From positions 682,001-746,000 of the forward strand of contig OZ004587.1 in assembly GCA_963924555.1 (NCBI GenBank): DNA of 64,000 bases, in the 5' to 3' direction. The position numbers and the translations under genes were made by a program. The DNA comes from Crambe crambe. Its lineage: Eukaryota; Porifera; Demospongiae; Poecilosclerida; Crambeidae. The number at the start of each line of letters is the position of its first letter. The stretch's first letter is position 1. Positions 22,001 through 33,684 of the stretch are shown piece by piece. Below the pieces are notes generated by a model. That model was not told the DNA's origin and did not search any database. It saw only the letters and a program-made list of their open reading frames with translations.

Positions 22001-22575
22001 AACTCCTGGATGTCCCTGAGCTAGCTCCAGATGACCCCTTCCCATCACACATCTGTTAAGCTTGCAAGAGGAGAATAGTTTCCTTGGAGAAGGCAACTGC
22101 AAACATTACTAGCTTCAAAGAGCTGGCCAGATCTTCTTTGCGGAGATCCCTTGAGAGCAGGGGCACGAACATATCCTTGCCAGCTTCTGCTCTTCCTTCA
22201 GCAACAGTTCAGGTAAACCAAGCATTGACAGGGCATGAGAAAGCGCTTGCGGATAGTGGGAACTTGAATCGCTTGAAGAAACGCTAGAAGAAACACTCTC
22301 AGAAACGAACTCGCCATCTTGCACAAAAAAAACGCTGATTAGACAAAATAATAATAATTATGATGAAATCAAAAACGGGAAAGTACGGAGGGAATCCAAA
22401 TCCCCCGGAATGTGAGGGATCCGGTCTGCAGTAGAAACCAGGCTCTCCTTTCCGCCCCCACATTTCCCGTTTCACTGAGAGCCTGGGAACGAGGCTAGCA
22501 ATAAATGTGCCTTAAAAATACAAGGACTTGTTATTCATGCCAGTTTAATAACTTACTTTCTTGGCCAGGATTCAT
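19083..22575 (-). CDS. Death-domain protein with unnamed central domain, unit 2
   Basis: Exons 22575-22557, 21377-21078, 20983-20231, 19996-19806 and 19196-19083 join in phase to 458 aa. Start MNPGQE at 22575. The death domain (residues about 10-100) has KWFHLGVELGL, CFSQMIMDWLAG and TWKNLCSALKAL. The central domain differs most from units 1 and 3: EHVRTNFIFRLSKDTDDIKN, HWSFFDYDLIQLLIGC and YISYFKEYARRRICECP. The core W-FFDY and CECPSNVFEDE motifs are kept. The C-terminal basic exon reads RRKTKLLQSNRPKMSKA. Intron 1 holds a 738-bp transposon (21,760-22,497). An alternative exon (20,112-20,027) adds an acidic tail and stop. Substitutions in the central helices with conserved frame and motifs suggest a working paralogue. 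Confidence 0.8.
20027..20112 (-). CDS. Alternative terminal exon with Ser/Asp tail, unit 2
   Basis: Counterpart of 4290-4375: in phase with exon 3, tail SEGENSDSSDTSMNSD, then stop. Length (86 bp) and frame are unchanged between units. Confidence 0.45.
21585..21611. repeat. (ATT)n microsatellite
   Basis: About nine ATT units in intron 1 of the unit 2 death-domain gene; not present in unit 1 at the same place. Confidence 0.85.
21760..22497. mobile_element. 738-bp DNA transposon with 56-bp terminal repeats and 9-bp target duplication
   Basis: Ends read TAGCCTCGTTCCCAGG and the exact complement; the terminal inverted repeats are identical for about 56 bp. GCAATAAAT flanks both sides (21,751-21,759 and 22,498-22,506). 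Unit 1 shows a single GCAATGAAT and no insert near 5,912, an empty site. The identical ends suggest recent insertion. The interior has no transposase. A minus-strand stretch (22,324-22,115) reads ALSMLGL, LLKEEQKLA and, in another frame, GKDMFV, resembling the region around motif I of RecQ-like helicases. That is probably a captured or decayed gene piece. A 9-bp duplication suits Mutator-like elements; superfamily uncertain. Confidence 0.75.
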
Positions 22576-24450
22576 CTTAATGTCACCAAAGAAAGAGTTT
22601 CAAGAGGGAGGGTCTGTACAAAGGACAGGTTGAGGTAGGTGGTCACCAGATGAGATCTTGGGAGTGGAAGGTGGGGGAAGAAAGAGCACTGATCAAGAGA
22701 CAAAAGTGTCTAAACGGAGAAAGAGTGTGCTCTTATAATCGACCCCTACGTATATGTCTTGGTGTTGTACAGCTAAAGAGAGTGTCTACTGTTGTTGACT
22801 TAATGACAAGATTTGGTACGAGCCACGCCCCCTGAACGATGCAGGCAGTCAAATTCGGGCGCTATAGCCTATACACTCACACTAGGTTGGATTGAGTAGT
22901 GTACTAGTTCTACGTACACAGTAAACTGTATAACTCGAAGAACGATAGCTATGGCTACACTTAGCGAAAATCTTGGGTGTGGCTGGGATAAACAAACCTC
23001 ACGCGCATGCGCAGTTAATTAGTGACGATTATAATCATGAATATAATTATTTAATCATAACAATATAACCACACTATATAATCAGTGATAGTAATACTTA
23101 TAGAGTCTGTATTTGTGTCCTGATAGACTATAGCTTCATGTGTGATTCTTTATCGCATGCTAGACCGTTCAAATTCTGCACCATTAAATTTTTAAAGGCC
23201 TTGCAAAATTGAAGATTTTGTCCTGACACCATCTTCAAGTAATATTATGGGTTGAATTAAAGGTTGGTTAGGATTGCTAGGTTGGTTTGCACTTGGTGCT
23301 TCCAGGATCTGAGAGAATGGAGTTGAGGAGTTCAAGGTGCAGTATACATCAATCAGGCTTGTTCCAGTAAACTTAAAACAACTTCTCCAATGACTCTAGC
23401 TATATACTCAATCCATACAAATGAAAAGCAGTAAAGTTATAACTGTCAGAATATCAATAAGAAAGTGTGCTAAATCCTTATCCTAGCTCTACAGTGGACT
23501 TGGAACCCAGCCTTTTGTCCTTTGTAGAGAGGCTGTCCTCCTCTGGAGGCTATAGAGTGCATACACTAAAGTTCTTTTAGATTGTCCTTTGTTGAGAGGA
23601 TGGTCCTTTATCAAAGGTTCCACTGTATAACTATTAGCTATTGGATTCATAATAGCTGTATTATAACTCTAACTTAAGAAGTTCACCATGGAGACTGTCC
23701 TCCACCTGCTGACAGAATTCCTCCAGTCCTAGCTAGCCTTATACCTGTAACCAGGTTCTTCTAGTTTCCACTGCAGAACTAAATGACCCACATCTTGTCC
23801 AGGTAGTCAACTAGCTCACTAGCTTGTCCCTCTCGACTTCTCCATTACATTTTGACACTTAAAAGTTGCATCAGTGAATGCGCATGCGCAGTCTGTGACC
23901 CAGAATGGGCGGGAAATTCAAACATGGTACACAGTCTCACCCAAGGAGAATGGAATGTAGACACCCAGGATGGGGTCTCTATGAGAAGCTGGGTCCTAAG
24001 AGTGTCTATACATTCAGAACCATGTAAAAATCAAAACAAGTTATGAATCATTGCACTGGATGATACAAGGTAGCATGATATTATATCAGTACAATAGGTG
24101 ATAGAATGCTATGGTTGTGATGGCAACTGAATATTATTGACAGTTATTTTGGATGGTCTTGTTCAATTGAAGATTCCTTTAATCTGTCCTACTCACTTCC
24201 TTCAAGGTCTTTAAAATTTCTTCCGCTTCTTGATTGAAGGAAACTCTGAAACAGCATATGAAGGAATGAATATCATTGGATTAAAATATGGTACTTAGGG
24301 TCTGTAATAGCAACAGGAAGACACAGAGTAAATCCACAGATTGATAAACAGAAGAGAGTACTATACATTCACAAGTTATTAAGGAATAGGGTCCAACATA
24401 TTTATCAGGTAAAGGGTCACGTCAGATATAACTAGTCCCAAAGTGATATC
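22576..24450. other. Upstream region of death-domain gene, unit 2
   Basis: No supported exon. Aligns with 5,998-7,895. It carries NRF1-like palindromes at 23,002-23,014 and about 23,878-23,891, and the GGTCC fold-back repeat at 23,497-23,625. Confidence 0.4.
23002..23014. promoter_or_regulatory. NRF1-like palindrome upstream of death-domain gene, unit 2
   Basis: CGCGCATGCGCAG, about 430 bp upstream of the ATG at 22,575, the same sequence and context as unit 1 (6,419-6,431). Confidence 0.4.
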
Positions 24451-24672
24451 ATGGAAGGGAACAATCCGATATTGATCTTCTACTGTTGTTATGGAATCAT
24501 TAGCTTACTGTTGGTATCTGTGATGTTGAGTATCCACACCACAGCTGGAGTCTCTCCCCAAAACTTTGATGGGGTGAAGGTCCAGCCATCAAATCCTGTA
24601 GATTCACTGCAATACCAACACACAGCATGTGTATGTGAGCTTGAAAATACTGTCATGTATACATGCACGTAA
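24451..24672 (+). CDS. Hypothetical secreted/membrane leader frame, unit 2
   Basis: 73 residues starting MEGNNPILIFYCCYG with the same hydrophobic core as the unit 1 copy, then VKVQPSNPVDSLQ and TACVCELENTVMYT. Frame length and start are kept although single bases differ. An Ig-like frame follows on the same strand 850 bp downstream (25,521), so the two could be exons of one cell-surface gene; no joining splice sites were proven. Function unknown. Confidence 0.35.
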   Translation: MEGNNPILIFYCCYGIISLLLVSVMLSIHTTAGVSPQNFDGVKVQPSNPVDSLQYQHTACVCELENTVMYTCT

Positions 24673-24952
24673 GCTATTTTCTCTTTTCTGAGAGACATCT
24701 TTGCATAAAGTGACACGTGTATGGTCACAGGTGCAGGTGTGATTATTAAATGAAATAACAGTTAGTATGTACTGAGCTATCTAATGTGTGACCTTGAAAG
24801 TACAACAGTGCAATGTGGATGTGTCATGTATACATAGACTATGTTCTATTCATACCACTTTGACTGCCAGATAAGTTAGCCTAAATAATTAGATGTTGGT
24901 TTCATCTAACCACACAAAATGGCTATAGGCTATAGTTATTAATTAATACTTA

Positions 24953-25040
24953 TTGCACACTCCTGCGTTGAATATCACGAAATATGCCCAACCGAGGGTA
25001 GTAATAAATCTGATATTCAACAAAGGAGTGTGCAATAAGC
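24953..25040. repeat. Hairpin with 13-bp perfect arms
   Basis: TATTGCACACTCC and its complement face each other around a region that also pairs (GTTGAATATC with GATATTCAAC). It lies at the left end of the roughly 1.1-kb segment that unit 1 lacks. Possibly a mobile palindrome. Confidence 0.55.
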
Positions 25041-25520
25041 ATTTTATTATATATATTATGTGGATTCTACAGTTGGTTCCAGCCAGGCGGCTACATATGC
25101 TGTGTAGGAAGTTGTAATTAAAAGCTTCCCTATCATCTTCAAAAATGTCGGCCAAAAACGTTACTAGGCTAGTCTGCGCATGCGTAGACAAAGGCGTTGA
25201 ATAATGCCATTGAATACCGTGAATTATCCAATGGTAACGGACCAATCAGATGGCTTGAATCCACGTATATATATATTATTATAATCCACCAAAAACAGAG
25301 ATAATAATCAACCGAAACGAGTTCCCTGTAATTATTGTACAGATATTAATTTTTGCTCTGCCCAGTTTTTCAGGGATCCCTTCAGTTATTGTTTGAGCAT
25401 ATATAGTTGGTTGTCAAGTTGCACTTGCTACACGTGTATAATTTTGATGATTTCTACAGCGGATCCACCTATTACTAATACTAATCTACCAAGAGGGTTT
25501 TCCTGTAATTAGAGCAGTTT

Positions 25521-25970
25521 GTGATTTGGAATGAATTTTACCTGTATGTCTGTTCTTGCATTGGTTGGTCCTGTCTGGCGGTAGTAATCGATAGTGAAGA
25601 GGTCAGCATTCTGTTCACGTGGAGGAATAGAGAAAGTAATGGCAACTCTGATGGGGCCAGTTCGTGTGGTGCTCTCAACCACAGGTGCTTCAATTACAGC
25701 TGCATTTTAATTACCACAGAAAAATTTAAAGTTTTATCCCATGAATTTTCCTGCTATAATTATGGTGCTACAGAGAATTATTTTTTTCATGCAGCTAGAG
25801 TTATGGGGCCACGGGGGGCCCCCAATATTTGTATCTTACTTAATTATTCTATGGTAGAAGGGAGAGTTGATCTTACTATTCTGAGTGAAGCGAGTGTCGT
25901 TGAAAAGGATTGCTGGACTCCAGCAGATGGTGGCAGATACAATAATTCGATATGGAACGAATGGCTCTAA
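25521..25970 (+). CDS. Hypothetical Ig-like frame, unit 2
   Basis: 149-residue plus-strand frame. Cys-Trp-Cys spacing resembles an immunoglobulin-like fold: WSCLAVVIDSEEVSILFTWR, then SHEFSCYNYGATENYFFHAA. It ends DCWTPADGGRYNNSIWNEWL and stops. Several N-x-S/T sites suggest an extracellular product. There is no leader or membrane segment in this exon. The segment lies in sequence absent from unit 1. It could be a second exon of the gene beginning at 24,451, or an isolated fragment. Confidence 0.35.
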   Translation: MIWNEFYLYVCSCIGWSCLAVVIDSEEVSILFTWRNRESNGNSDGASSCGALNHRCFNYSCILITTEKFKVLSHEFSCYNYGATENYFFHAARVMGPRGAPNICILLNYSMVEGRVDLTILSEASVVEKDCWTPADGGRYNNSIWNEWL

Positions 25971-25974
25971 AATG

Positions 25975-27170
25975 TCACAGAAAACAAAGTTAGTTTATAT
26001 TCATGGTTCCAAATGGCAGGGATAATTCCAAACACGAGCCTTTTTGACATAGATTTTAGCAATTTTGGTTCACAAGTATAGAAATGGTTGAAACTAATTT
26101 TTAGGGTACTACAGCACACCATTTTAGCTACAGGCCTAGCTTGGGAACAAAGGGGAGGGTGGGGGAGGGGTGGTTCCAACTCCCTCAACCCAAATCAAGT
26201 ATGGCGGTAGAATGGCATGAGAATTATTGACCTTTGAACTTTACTGCTATAGCTCTATCACATGATTGTAATTTATATGCAAGTATACTGGATCTGACTA
26301 ATCCTCCCACAAGATACAACACATGTCTAGTTAACAACATACATTATAATGTCATCTCATGATCTTCACTCTCTGACATTCAATAGCTACTACATTCATG
26401 TACCACTGACCATAGGAAGGGGGTTGGTCCATGCCCCCCATCATGTGGATGGTGGAGGGTGGGGGGTTGGGGTTGTAGGGAACTGCTGGCATTCCCTTGC
26501 GACAAACCTTACAAAGGAGGGGCCATTCTAGTTATGGAGGTTATCAATTTGTTGACCCTTTACCATATTAGCAGTATAAAAAACAGAGTATTAAGGATGC
26601 TGGTACATTCCACATGGTTGCCAAGGAAACCAATCTCACAAACTAATGACAAGAACTCATACATGTTATAACACATACAAACAAAAGACCCAAGATACGA
26701 TAAGAAGCTTTACCAATGGAAAAACAAAAAAAAACTCTCACCAATCGCTTGAAATCAGTGGCTAATTTTTGGTGAACATAATTCTCTACAAAATTACAGA
26801 AACTTTTTTTTTTTTGATCTCTAGCCTCGTGATATACATGACATGACTTGCTATCTGAAATTCTAGGCAACTTCTGTTCACCTATTCAGATAATAGCTGT
26901 ATGCAAATTTTTGGCTCACTTGTTTTGGAGATACAATGCATTTCATTTAGTCACTGAATTTTAATTAAATAGGGTTCAGCACATAATTTTTGGGACTAAT
27001 AGGAGTGCCAGAGCATCAGGCACAATTTGATAATACTAGACTCTGAACAAGAACTACAATCCATTTTCTAGTATCCTGTAATAGTACAGACTAGTAACCT
27101 AATAGTATACTAACAGTATACTAGTTAGTCAGCAAGTTCAGCAAGACTAGTCATGTGACTACAGACTATA
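25975..27170. other. Spacer, unit 2
   Basis: Aligns with about 8,395-9,430 of unit 1; nothing else recognised. Confidence 0.4.
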
Positions 27171-27176
27171 TAAGGG

Positions 27177-27453
27177 AAAAAGCATTTCGTGAGATGAAAA
27201 AAGATGTAGGGATGACCACTGCTCAAAAAAGTAGGGAAACAAGAAGGATGGAAATGGGCTCAATCTTTCTTCTGTATATCCAGCCAACAATCCCTACATA
27301 TACGTATACATACATTACTGCACTATAATCTGAAGCTACCTGACATATATGTAGGGATTGTTGGCTGGATATACAGAGCAAAGATTGATCCCATTTCCAT
27401 CCTTCTTGTTTCATTACTTTCTTTGTTTCCTTTACTTACTTCCTTACTTTTTT
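27177..27453. mobile_element. Long-inverted-repeat MITE, unit 2 copy
   Basis: Same arms as 9,437-9,715 at the same position in the unit, so inherited by duplication rather than a fresh insertion. Confidence 0.7.
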
Positions 27454-27873
27454 ACTTAAATTATATCTCATCATGGGAGTGAAGTAGGAATAGTTGGCTC
27501 GTAGTTGGTGATGGGTAAGGGGTTATTTGACTGAAGTTCACTCTCTTGTTGCTGAACTTTTTTGAACCACACACAGCCATCCCTACTTCTCTTTTTTATT
27601 TAGAATAAATATTTTTTCCTTTATATTGAATTTTTGATGAGGCATTTCAGATAGATATTAAAATTGGTAGAGGCCTCAGCATTTTATCCTTAAGATTCAA
27701 GTAGGTGTTTGGTTATCAGTAAAACTGATATTGACTTCCCTCTCTCCCTCCCTCATGGAAATCGGAAAATCTTGTGACGATAAACAGCAAATTTAGTTTA
27801 GGTGTCTTAATGTGAGATATTTACTGTATGGTACAAGACATAGATCAGAATTTGCTTGCTGACATGCCATGTG

Positions 27874-27904
27874 TCACATGACAAGTACCAGTCTAGTCAT
27901 GTGA
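27874..27904. repeat. 31-bp M-box-like palindrome, copy 4
   Basis: Same as 10,114; about 85 bp from the Smad tail exon of unit 2. Confidence 0.6.
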
Positions 27905-27987
27905 TCTGATGCTTAATTACCATGTGTGTCACATGATGACGTCATATTTTACTGACTCACTTGGAGCCAAATGTGACAGGTATAGGT

Positions 27988-29613
27988 CTAGTCATGTGAT
28001 GTCATGTGATACTCACTTGGTGGCATGAGTGTTATCTGCCTTGCTCTGGAGGTTGGGGGTGGGGTCACTCTCATCGTCATTGACTTCCAGCTGCATTCTA
28101 AAAGGAACATGTACACACTAGAGTGAGGCAAGCACACACATACAATGAATTCTAATATGTTCAATGAATTTACCATGCACAATGAATTCTAAGTAGAGCC
28201 TCAAACTGGTTCTGCATTTATATTTTATTGGATTGAATGAGACATGCCCTACATACATACATACATATGCAAAGTACTAGGGCAATGTACAACATTTGAG
28301 TAGCAGCGAGCTAGCGAGCAAGTATTCCTATAGGCTTTTGTGCTGATAGCTATTCATTTGTCCTTAAAAAATTTTGATGTGAGTTTTATATGTAAGTGGC
28401 AAGCAGCTGCATACATAGAAAACTGTAATGCTTACCTCAAAATACCTAGTGCTTATGATAAGCCTCCATCGAGCCTGCTGCTCAAAAGTCTGTAGAAATA
28501 GTTCATTTATGCTTTGCTGTTGAGTTATGTAAGTGGCAGGCAGCTGCATGCATAGAAAGCTAAGTACTTACCACAAAGCACTTAGATATGTCTAGTGCCT
28601 ACAATCCACTTAGATAAGCCTAGCCCTACTATCCAGCATGCTATAAACAAAGGACACTACAAAAGAGGACAAGTCTCTCTCAAAAAAAGAATACCTTTGT
28701 ATATACACTCTATACAAAATAACCTCCAAAAGAGGATAACCTCTCTACAAAGAAGTGTTAGCTTACCAGTGATATATTCCTGTATCTGTTGCTCGGTAGG
28801 AAGGTCATGAAGAACATTGTCCAGGTATTGCAGTCGATGTAGAGTCATTTCTATCCAACATGGTGTTCCTTTGATGCTCTGCCTGCGATAATCAAGACCC
28901 CAGCCCTTGAGGAAACTCAGATAAAGGATGCACAGACACCTCAGGTCATCCACTCTGATCCCCTTGACCATAGAGAATGTTTGCATTCAAATTACCTAAA
29001 CAAATATGAGATTCTCTCTCTTGATAACATCTTACCACATACGTACATACTGTAACAGGTAAATCTGTAATGCAGTGCATAATGAAATGGTAAGTGATGA
29101 GAGATTACATCAGTAAGGATATTTGTGTGCATTGGAACCTCCAATTAGTGGACATACTTGGGACCATCCTTTGGTCTATTTGTAGAGAGGTGGTCCACAT
29201 TTGGAGGGTATAGTACATACAAAGGTACTTTTAGATTGAGAGGTTTGTCATCTTTCAGAGTGTCCTTTATCAGAAGTTACAATGTACAAACAACAATTAT
29301 TTCTCTCGTTCTTTTTCTGGTGTTACTATGAGAAGTTCATCTGAAGTCTCATCAAATCCACATCATGTAAATGTGTAAAATTATTCCACTGAATCTACTC
29401 ACACATATACATACATACCTCTAACAGCAGCTGTATGGATATCCATGGCAGCATAAGCTTTGGCAGCCTGTTTCTGCATCTCGCCATAGCATTGGTGGAG
29501 ATCAAAGACTGCTTTGGGGTGAACAGCATCTCCTGGGACTTGCACAAACACACTATGTTCACTCATGCAATGAATCCACACATCTCCATTATCCTTCTCT
29601 TCAAGAATCGCTC
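27988..29613 (-). pseudogene. Smad4-like MH2 domain, 3' exons, unit 2 (damaged)
   Basis: Exons match unit 1: 29613-29419, 28995-28767 and 28097-27988. The first reads [16 protein letters not shown] and is intact. The second has 10 extra bases just after its acceptor (GCAAACATTCTCTATG against GCTATG), so the joined frame shifts and stops soon. The MH2 part itself ([37 protein letters not shown]) stays open from an internal Met. The tail exon has lost 7 bases, giving a different 35-residue end ([19 protein letters not shown]) when read in phase with the MH2 exon. The second exon is closer to canonical Smad4 at two sites (DDLRCL and DYRRQS) than unit 1. Probably a pseudogene unless another acceptor is used. 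Confidence 0.65.
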
Positions 29614-29619
29614 CTAGAA

Positions 29620-32600
29620 AACAAAGCACATACAGTTTTAATTTGGGGGAGAAAAAGAATGATGTGGATGCCATGAAACCCATTACAATCAGGGGATTCC
29701 CCTCACCAAGCTGCAAGAGGAAATTTGAATGCAAAGGCCGAAAAAACAACAACAAAAAAAACAACTTTTCCATTACAGAATGAATTACAGTGAAAGCAGG
29801 AAAGTAGGCAGGGGGGAATCAATTCACAGTAATCGTTCTTGTTGTTTTTGTTTTGGGGGGACATGGCAGGAGATCCTCCCACTTCCTCTCCCCAACCCTT
29901 CATTACTTGAATGGATATGTAAATGAAGTGAGATGAAGTTAGCCTTTCAGTGGCTGATGGAAAAGGATAGAACATTGTCTTTGACTAAGGTAGTCAGGAA
30001 AATATGACTAATTTACACGCAGGGTATCTGATATACTTATTTCCAAGTGCCCAGATTATCCTCCAAGGCTTTCAATGGAATCCTACTGAGCATTCAAACA
30101 TTACCAAATAGTTTATACAACACTGACCACTGACGTGTTTTTAAGTGGGTACTGTCCCTACATGTCCTGATGCACACCACAAGGTTATTTTAGTAATGCA
30201 ACATTGTTATTCATTGCATAACATAACATACTCCATTGTATATCTTAAAGTGCAGAGCACTCCAGTGATCACTACCAATCTCTCATCAACTTCAACCAAG
30301 GACCCTCCTACCTTAATATTTATGGGTACGTACAAAATTTAGTGGAGAATCAACCAGTTTAGTCTTAACATGTACTTATTACCAGTTGCCATTCCCAAAT
30401 ACTTCTTCATACTTAAGCTCTCCATAACTCATGACTACTAGTAGCCTTGGGGCTGAAATTTGGTGTGGAGCTAGTCCAACCATTATAGAACACATGACAA
30501 AAGTTTCAGATAATTTCATCAAAGCATGTTTAAGAAATATCTGAATGAACTACTTCACCATTCCATGTCTTTACCATTCAAAGTAATTATGAATTATAAT
30601 TGTATTTCAAGTAGGAACAATATCAGTTTGAACTTTGAACTCAGCTAAAATTTATTACCCATTGATAATAGTGACCTTAAGGTATACCATGTCACTATCC
30701 GTCCCACTTGGCAGTCACTGGCAAAAGCTGTTTCTATATAATGGTCGTACATTTAAGGCTGAGCAAACTTAATACTGAGTTTATCGTCACCTCCGTCATC
30801 CAATTTTGTCAGCAAAATATTGAATTTTGATACGATAAATAGTTTATGTGGCTCAATGCGAGATATTTACTGTATGGTACAAGACATAGGTCAGTATTTG
30901 CTTGCGGACATGCCATGTGTTACATGACAAGTACCAGTCTAGTCATGTGATCTGATGTTTAATTACCATGTGTGACACATGATGACATGATATTTTGAGA
31001 AAAAACTATTACTCTGATATCGGCACTTTATGAGAAAGAAAGCGGTCAACTATTATAACTCGCTCTTCTTCATGATAATTCCATCTACATTTAAAAGTCA
31101 GAGTATATATTGTAGCTGCACTATTGGTGGGCTTAATATAGTGATATTATTGATACAGTATGCTTTGCACATTGTAAGAGAAGATCCTATGGATTTCAGT
31201 AAATCATGACCTCATATATACATACTATGAGGTCTAAGTGTACATTTCAACAAGTGGGTTCAGTCGTACGACATCTTTCCATTAGGATGACATGGGATTA
31301 GTGAGGAAGATGAAGTACTCTACATGATTATGCGGAAGGTTCACCAGACACTGCATGTATCTGTAAGCTTTCCACTCCATTACTACTAATCAGAACTGGA
31401 AGGGAAAGGGAAGAGATTTTAAGTCAGAGAGTGGACCAGCACTAAACTTATTACAACCCACAAATACGTATTCCTGGAGCCATTACAAGCAAAAAACCTA
31501 CACTAAAACACTCTTGATATCCACCCAGAAAAAAAGCATCAAATTCTGCACTTGAAATTATTAGCACTTCATGCCACTCCAGCCTAAAAATCAACAATCA
31601 ATCTCTGCCCCCAAGCAATGATATACAACATTAATTAGCAATACCTTTATTGCTATATCATCTTGGCCTGTCATGGGAGTGAAGTAGGAATAGTTAGCTC
31701 GTAGTTTGGTAATGTGATGGGTAAGGGGTTACTTGACTGAAGTATACTCTTGTTGCTGGGAGTTCTATGGACAATCCCTATCCTATGCACATGGAACTGT
31801 AGGATAGGACGGACACATAGGATGGAGCCTGCCATGGGAGTCCTATGGATAATCCCTATCTTATGTATATGGGACTATAGGATAGGACAGACACAGTCCC
31901 TATATTAAGTACATTGGACTGTCAAATACATAGTAGGACAGAACACACAAACAGGTACCTATGGGAGTTCCTATGTAACTCCAAGGGAAACCACCTTGTA
32001 ACATTGAAGATTATGGGACCCCATAGGACTTTTCTCTGTCCTAGATGATACATCCATAGATACTATCCTCCATAGACAAGGGATTACATATGATGGCGAA
32101 CTTGGACACGAGTGACTTTCACACTATTCAAATTACTAAGCAAAACATAAGTAATGCTTTACACTTTCTTGAAATAACAATTGACCAGTAGTCAGTGGAA
32201 ACAACGTACTCTAGTCTTACCAATTAACAGTGAAGGCGGTGGAGTTGGTATAGCCATCAAAGCTCCAACTGTTGTGCATCTGACCACCATTACAATACAT
32301 ACCCATTTCCAAAGCCACCTACACATTTATAGACAATGAATGATCAAGTGTGCTTTATTTGGAATTCTTACTCCAGCGAGATTCCATGGACTTTTCCACT
32401 GTCCTCTGACCCCCAGGAGCAACTGTAGATCCAGTTGACATGCATCTTGTAGTCTTGTACGTAGATTAAGGGCTGTCTCATCCGTCACCTTCCCATCAAG
32501 CAGACACTGATGCTCCATGTGTCACACCCACTGCACACAGGCTGTTATTGACCACAGCTGAGATCAGTCCAGACTCCTGCACACCCGAACAAAAGGAGAC

Positions 32601-32760
32601 GTAACAATCATTTTGTAGAGATCAATCTATCATGTTGGAAGTCCCAAAGCTCTCCAATTAGTGTTTGATTAAGGGATACTTTAAGGAATCATTGAGTGAA
32701 TGTGCATGGTGGGAGATGAAGATGCGTAGGAAGCTGTACTCTACACGACCTATCTTACCA
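29620..32760. other. Upstream of Smad MH2 exons, unit 2
   Basis: No MH1 exon recognised. Holds an M-box palindrome variant (30,920-30,950). From about 31,745 to 32,090 it is full of CTATGGG/CCCATAGG and TAGGATAGGAC phrases that pair with one another. A minus-strand segment near 32,600-32,490 reads ESGLISAVVNNSLC and THGASVSA then TGA after an acceptor-like GTGTGCAG, and is kept at about 62,060-61,970; its product is not recognised. Confidence 0.35.
30920..30950. repeat. 31-bp M-box-like palindrome, copy 5
   Basis: As 10,114 with one change in the left arm (TTACATGAC). Confidence 0.55.
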
Positions 32761-32915
32761 TACTCACTGCATGAAGAGTGAACCATTGGGAAAGTTAGTG
32801 GACAGTGTGGCACTCCATTGGTCATAGTGTGACTACATCAAAGCCATATGCTGCCACCAGGCACATCACTAATTACAAGATTCTCATCAACCCTTGCTCG
32901 CATGCCATAATTATG

Positions 32916-32946
32916 TCACATGACAAGTACCAGTCTAGTCATGTGA
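32916..32946. repeat. 31-bp M-box-like palindrome, copy 6
   Basis: As 10,114, next to the duplicated tail exon at about 33,000-33,095. Confidence 0.6.
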
Positions 32947-32999
32947 TATCTGTAGACCCAGCCATATAATGCCTAATGGTGAGGCGTCATGTGATACTC

Positions 33000-33095
33000 A
33001 CTTGGTGCCATGAGTGTTATCTCCCTTGCTCTGGAGGTTGGGGGTGGGGTTACTATCATTATCAACCATTAAAGTCGTAACTTCCAGCTGCAGGA
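33000..33095 (-). pseudogene. Duplicated Smad tail exon, unit 2
   Basis: Counterpart of 13,462-13,555, retaining the stretch [16 protein letters not shown]. Bases just 5' of this differ between copies. Confidence 0.35.
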
Positions 33096-33684
33096 ACTAG
33101 AGTGAGGCAAGAGTAAGTAGAGCCTTAAACTGGTTCTGTAAACATGGTCATTTATTTTATTGGATTGACCCCCCTCAGTAATGAATAACTCTTCACCTTA
33201 TTCCTTCATATAGAGTTTCCACTGGTTAAGAGGAAAGGTGGAGTGTTGAAGAGTTGGCCTCTCACTCAACCTAGTATATGCTAAATGAGCATGTGTTAAC
33301 TTTTGGATGAACTAATACTTTGCATATGTATGTAGGGCATATCTCATTCTATGTCAGCATTGGGTAAGGGGTCTTCACAGTAAAATATCCACAACTTGAA
33401 ACAGGTCTGGACTGCTCCACATACCAGGGTCTGTAACAGGTCAGTAAAATCTAACAGGTCTGTAACAGGTCCATATTTTTGGACTGTATCAGACCTGCTG
33501 CCTCACGGACTGCCTACAGATCAAAAATTAGTACTTTGGTGCCTATAGGATGTACTCTTTTTTAATTGTTACATACCTGCTTACAAGTTGGATTTTTCAT
33601 CAAATACACTAGTTCAGGGGTCAGAAAAGTTAAGAGTATCACGTACCATAGCTAGTCAGGTACATTTGACTATCAGAAATACTT

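Noticed and set aside
24943-25245. Minus-strand 100-residue frame
   Set aside because: Begins in a mobile-looking hairpin; no recognisable domain and no counterpart in unit 1.
31740-32090. Possible CRISPR-like array of CTATGGG/TAGGATAGG phrases
   Set aside because: No regular spacers, eukaryotic context, phrases are self-complementary and irregular.
32327-32518. Frame MEHQCLLDGKVTDE, also at 61,814-62,005, as a gene
   Set aside because: The three differences seen between copies all change the residue, so no sign of coding constraint in this frame.
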